A stretch of 53,516 nt of DNA from Paracoccaceae bacterium (GTDB taxonomy: Bacteria; Pseudomonadota; Alphaproteobacteria; Rhodobacterales; Rhodobacteraceae), in NCBI GenBank assembly GCA_016778765.1, contig JADHOV010000018.1, positions 1-53,516 of the forward strand, given 5' to 3'. Of this stretch, positions 53,333 to 53,516 are shown piece by piece (position 1 is the first letter of the stretch; each line of letters begins with the position of its first letter). The notes beneath the pieces were generated by a model. The model saw only the letters and a program-made list of their open reading frames with translations, did not search any database and was not told where the DNA came from. Both the position numbers and the translations under genes were made by a program.

Positions 53333-53516
53333 TTATGTCATTATCTCACGACGTTTCATAAGGCACCAAAAAGTACTTTATCTTGCTGTTTTAAAATATT
53401 TTTATTGAGAATCATTGCGCCGTAACGTGTCAAAATATATCATACCATCACACGAATTATGAAACCTAGGTGAAACCTTTAAAGCAGATGCCAAAACGTG
53501 TTCCTCCCCTAAGCGC
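53333..53516. other. Right edge of the window, probable element DNA
   Basis: 184 A+T-rich bases with no complete frame. By the polarity of the tRNA fragment this side should belong to the integrated element. TTGACA appears on the minus strand near 53,431, but I cannot tie it to a gene. Confidence 0.3.

Noticed and set aside
1-53516. CRISPR arrays, complete insertion sequences, toxin-antitoxin pairs or phage gene modules.
   Set aside because: I saw no regularly spaced repeats, no transposase or integrase frame with terminal repeats, and no recognisable phage or toxin-antitoxin proteins on either strand.

Overview
The window reads as chromosomal DNA of a marine alphaproteobacterium, most likely a Roseobacter-group member of the Rhodobacterales with moderate G+C. 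Supporting signs are a class I lysyl-tRNA synthetase (LysK), an alphaproteobacterial-type L-rhamnose locus (rhaDI divergent from rhaRSTPQUK), a GlpS/GlpT-like pair of ABC ATPases, several EamA/DMT exporters and many SD-led, tightly overlapping ABC operons. The genus cannot be fixed from the sequence alone.

Layout. 1-4.4 kb: an intact tRNA-Arg(TCT), then loosely packed A+T-richer DNA with a possible FlgM-like protein, a GFA/CENP-V protein, a 2-keto-4-pentenoate hydratase-like enzyme, a small winged-helix protein, a membrane protein and a 36-residue lipoprotein. 4.4-17 kb: housekeeping and envelope genes (ettA, nadD, a DMT exporter, dacB, a TerB-like protein, lysK, a DUF4864 protein), a frameshifted beta-helix gene, a kinase-like protein, a second DMT exporter and a voltage-gated potassium channel. 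17.4-19.5 kb: leuA, preceded by a leucine-rich leader peptide and mutually exclusive RNA hairpins, a classic attenuation layout.

19.7-28.4 kb: an alcohol dehydrogenase plus a five-gene ABC importer with two non-identical ATPases. It is divergent from an AcoR-like regulator whose AAA+ domain has lost GAFTGA and the Walker B acidic pair; a TGTTCA-N5-TGAACA palindrome lies between them. 29.6-40.2 kb: the complete L-rhamnose uptake and catabolic locus. 41.2-46.2 kb: a free-standing Lrp-type RAM domain gene, coupled to an unknown small gene, leads into a LivJHMGF-type importer. All three binding-protein genes in the window are followed at once by an intercistronic hairpin. 46.9-48.8 kb: pirin and a glutathionyl-hydroquinone-reductase-like GST.

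From about 48.9 kb the DNA changes character. It holds a G+C-rich phnM 3' remnant without its 5' half, then A+T-rich DNA with a 51-residue membrane/coiled-coil protein, a peptidoglycan-binding-domain protein of unknown function and a SOUL protein. It ends at the 3' half of a tRNA-Lys(TTT) gene, which looks like an attachment-site scar. Its polarity predicts an integrated element continuing to the right of the window. No CRISPR array, complete insertion sequence or integrase gene was seen.
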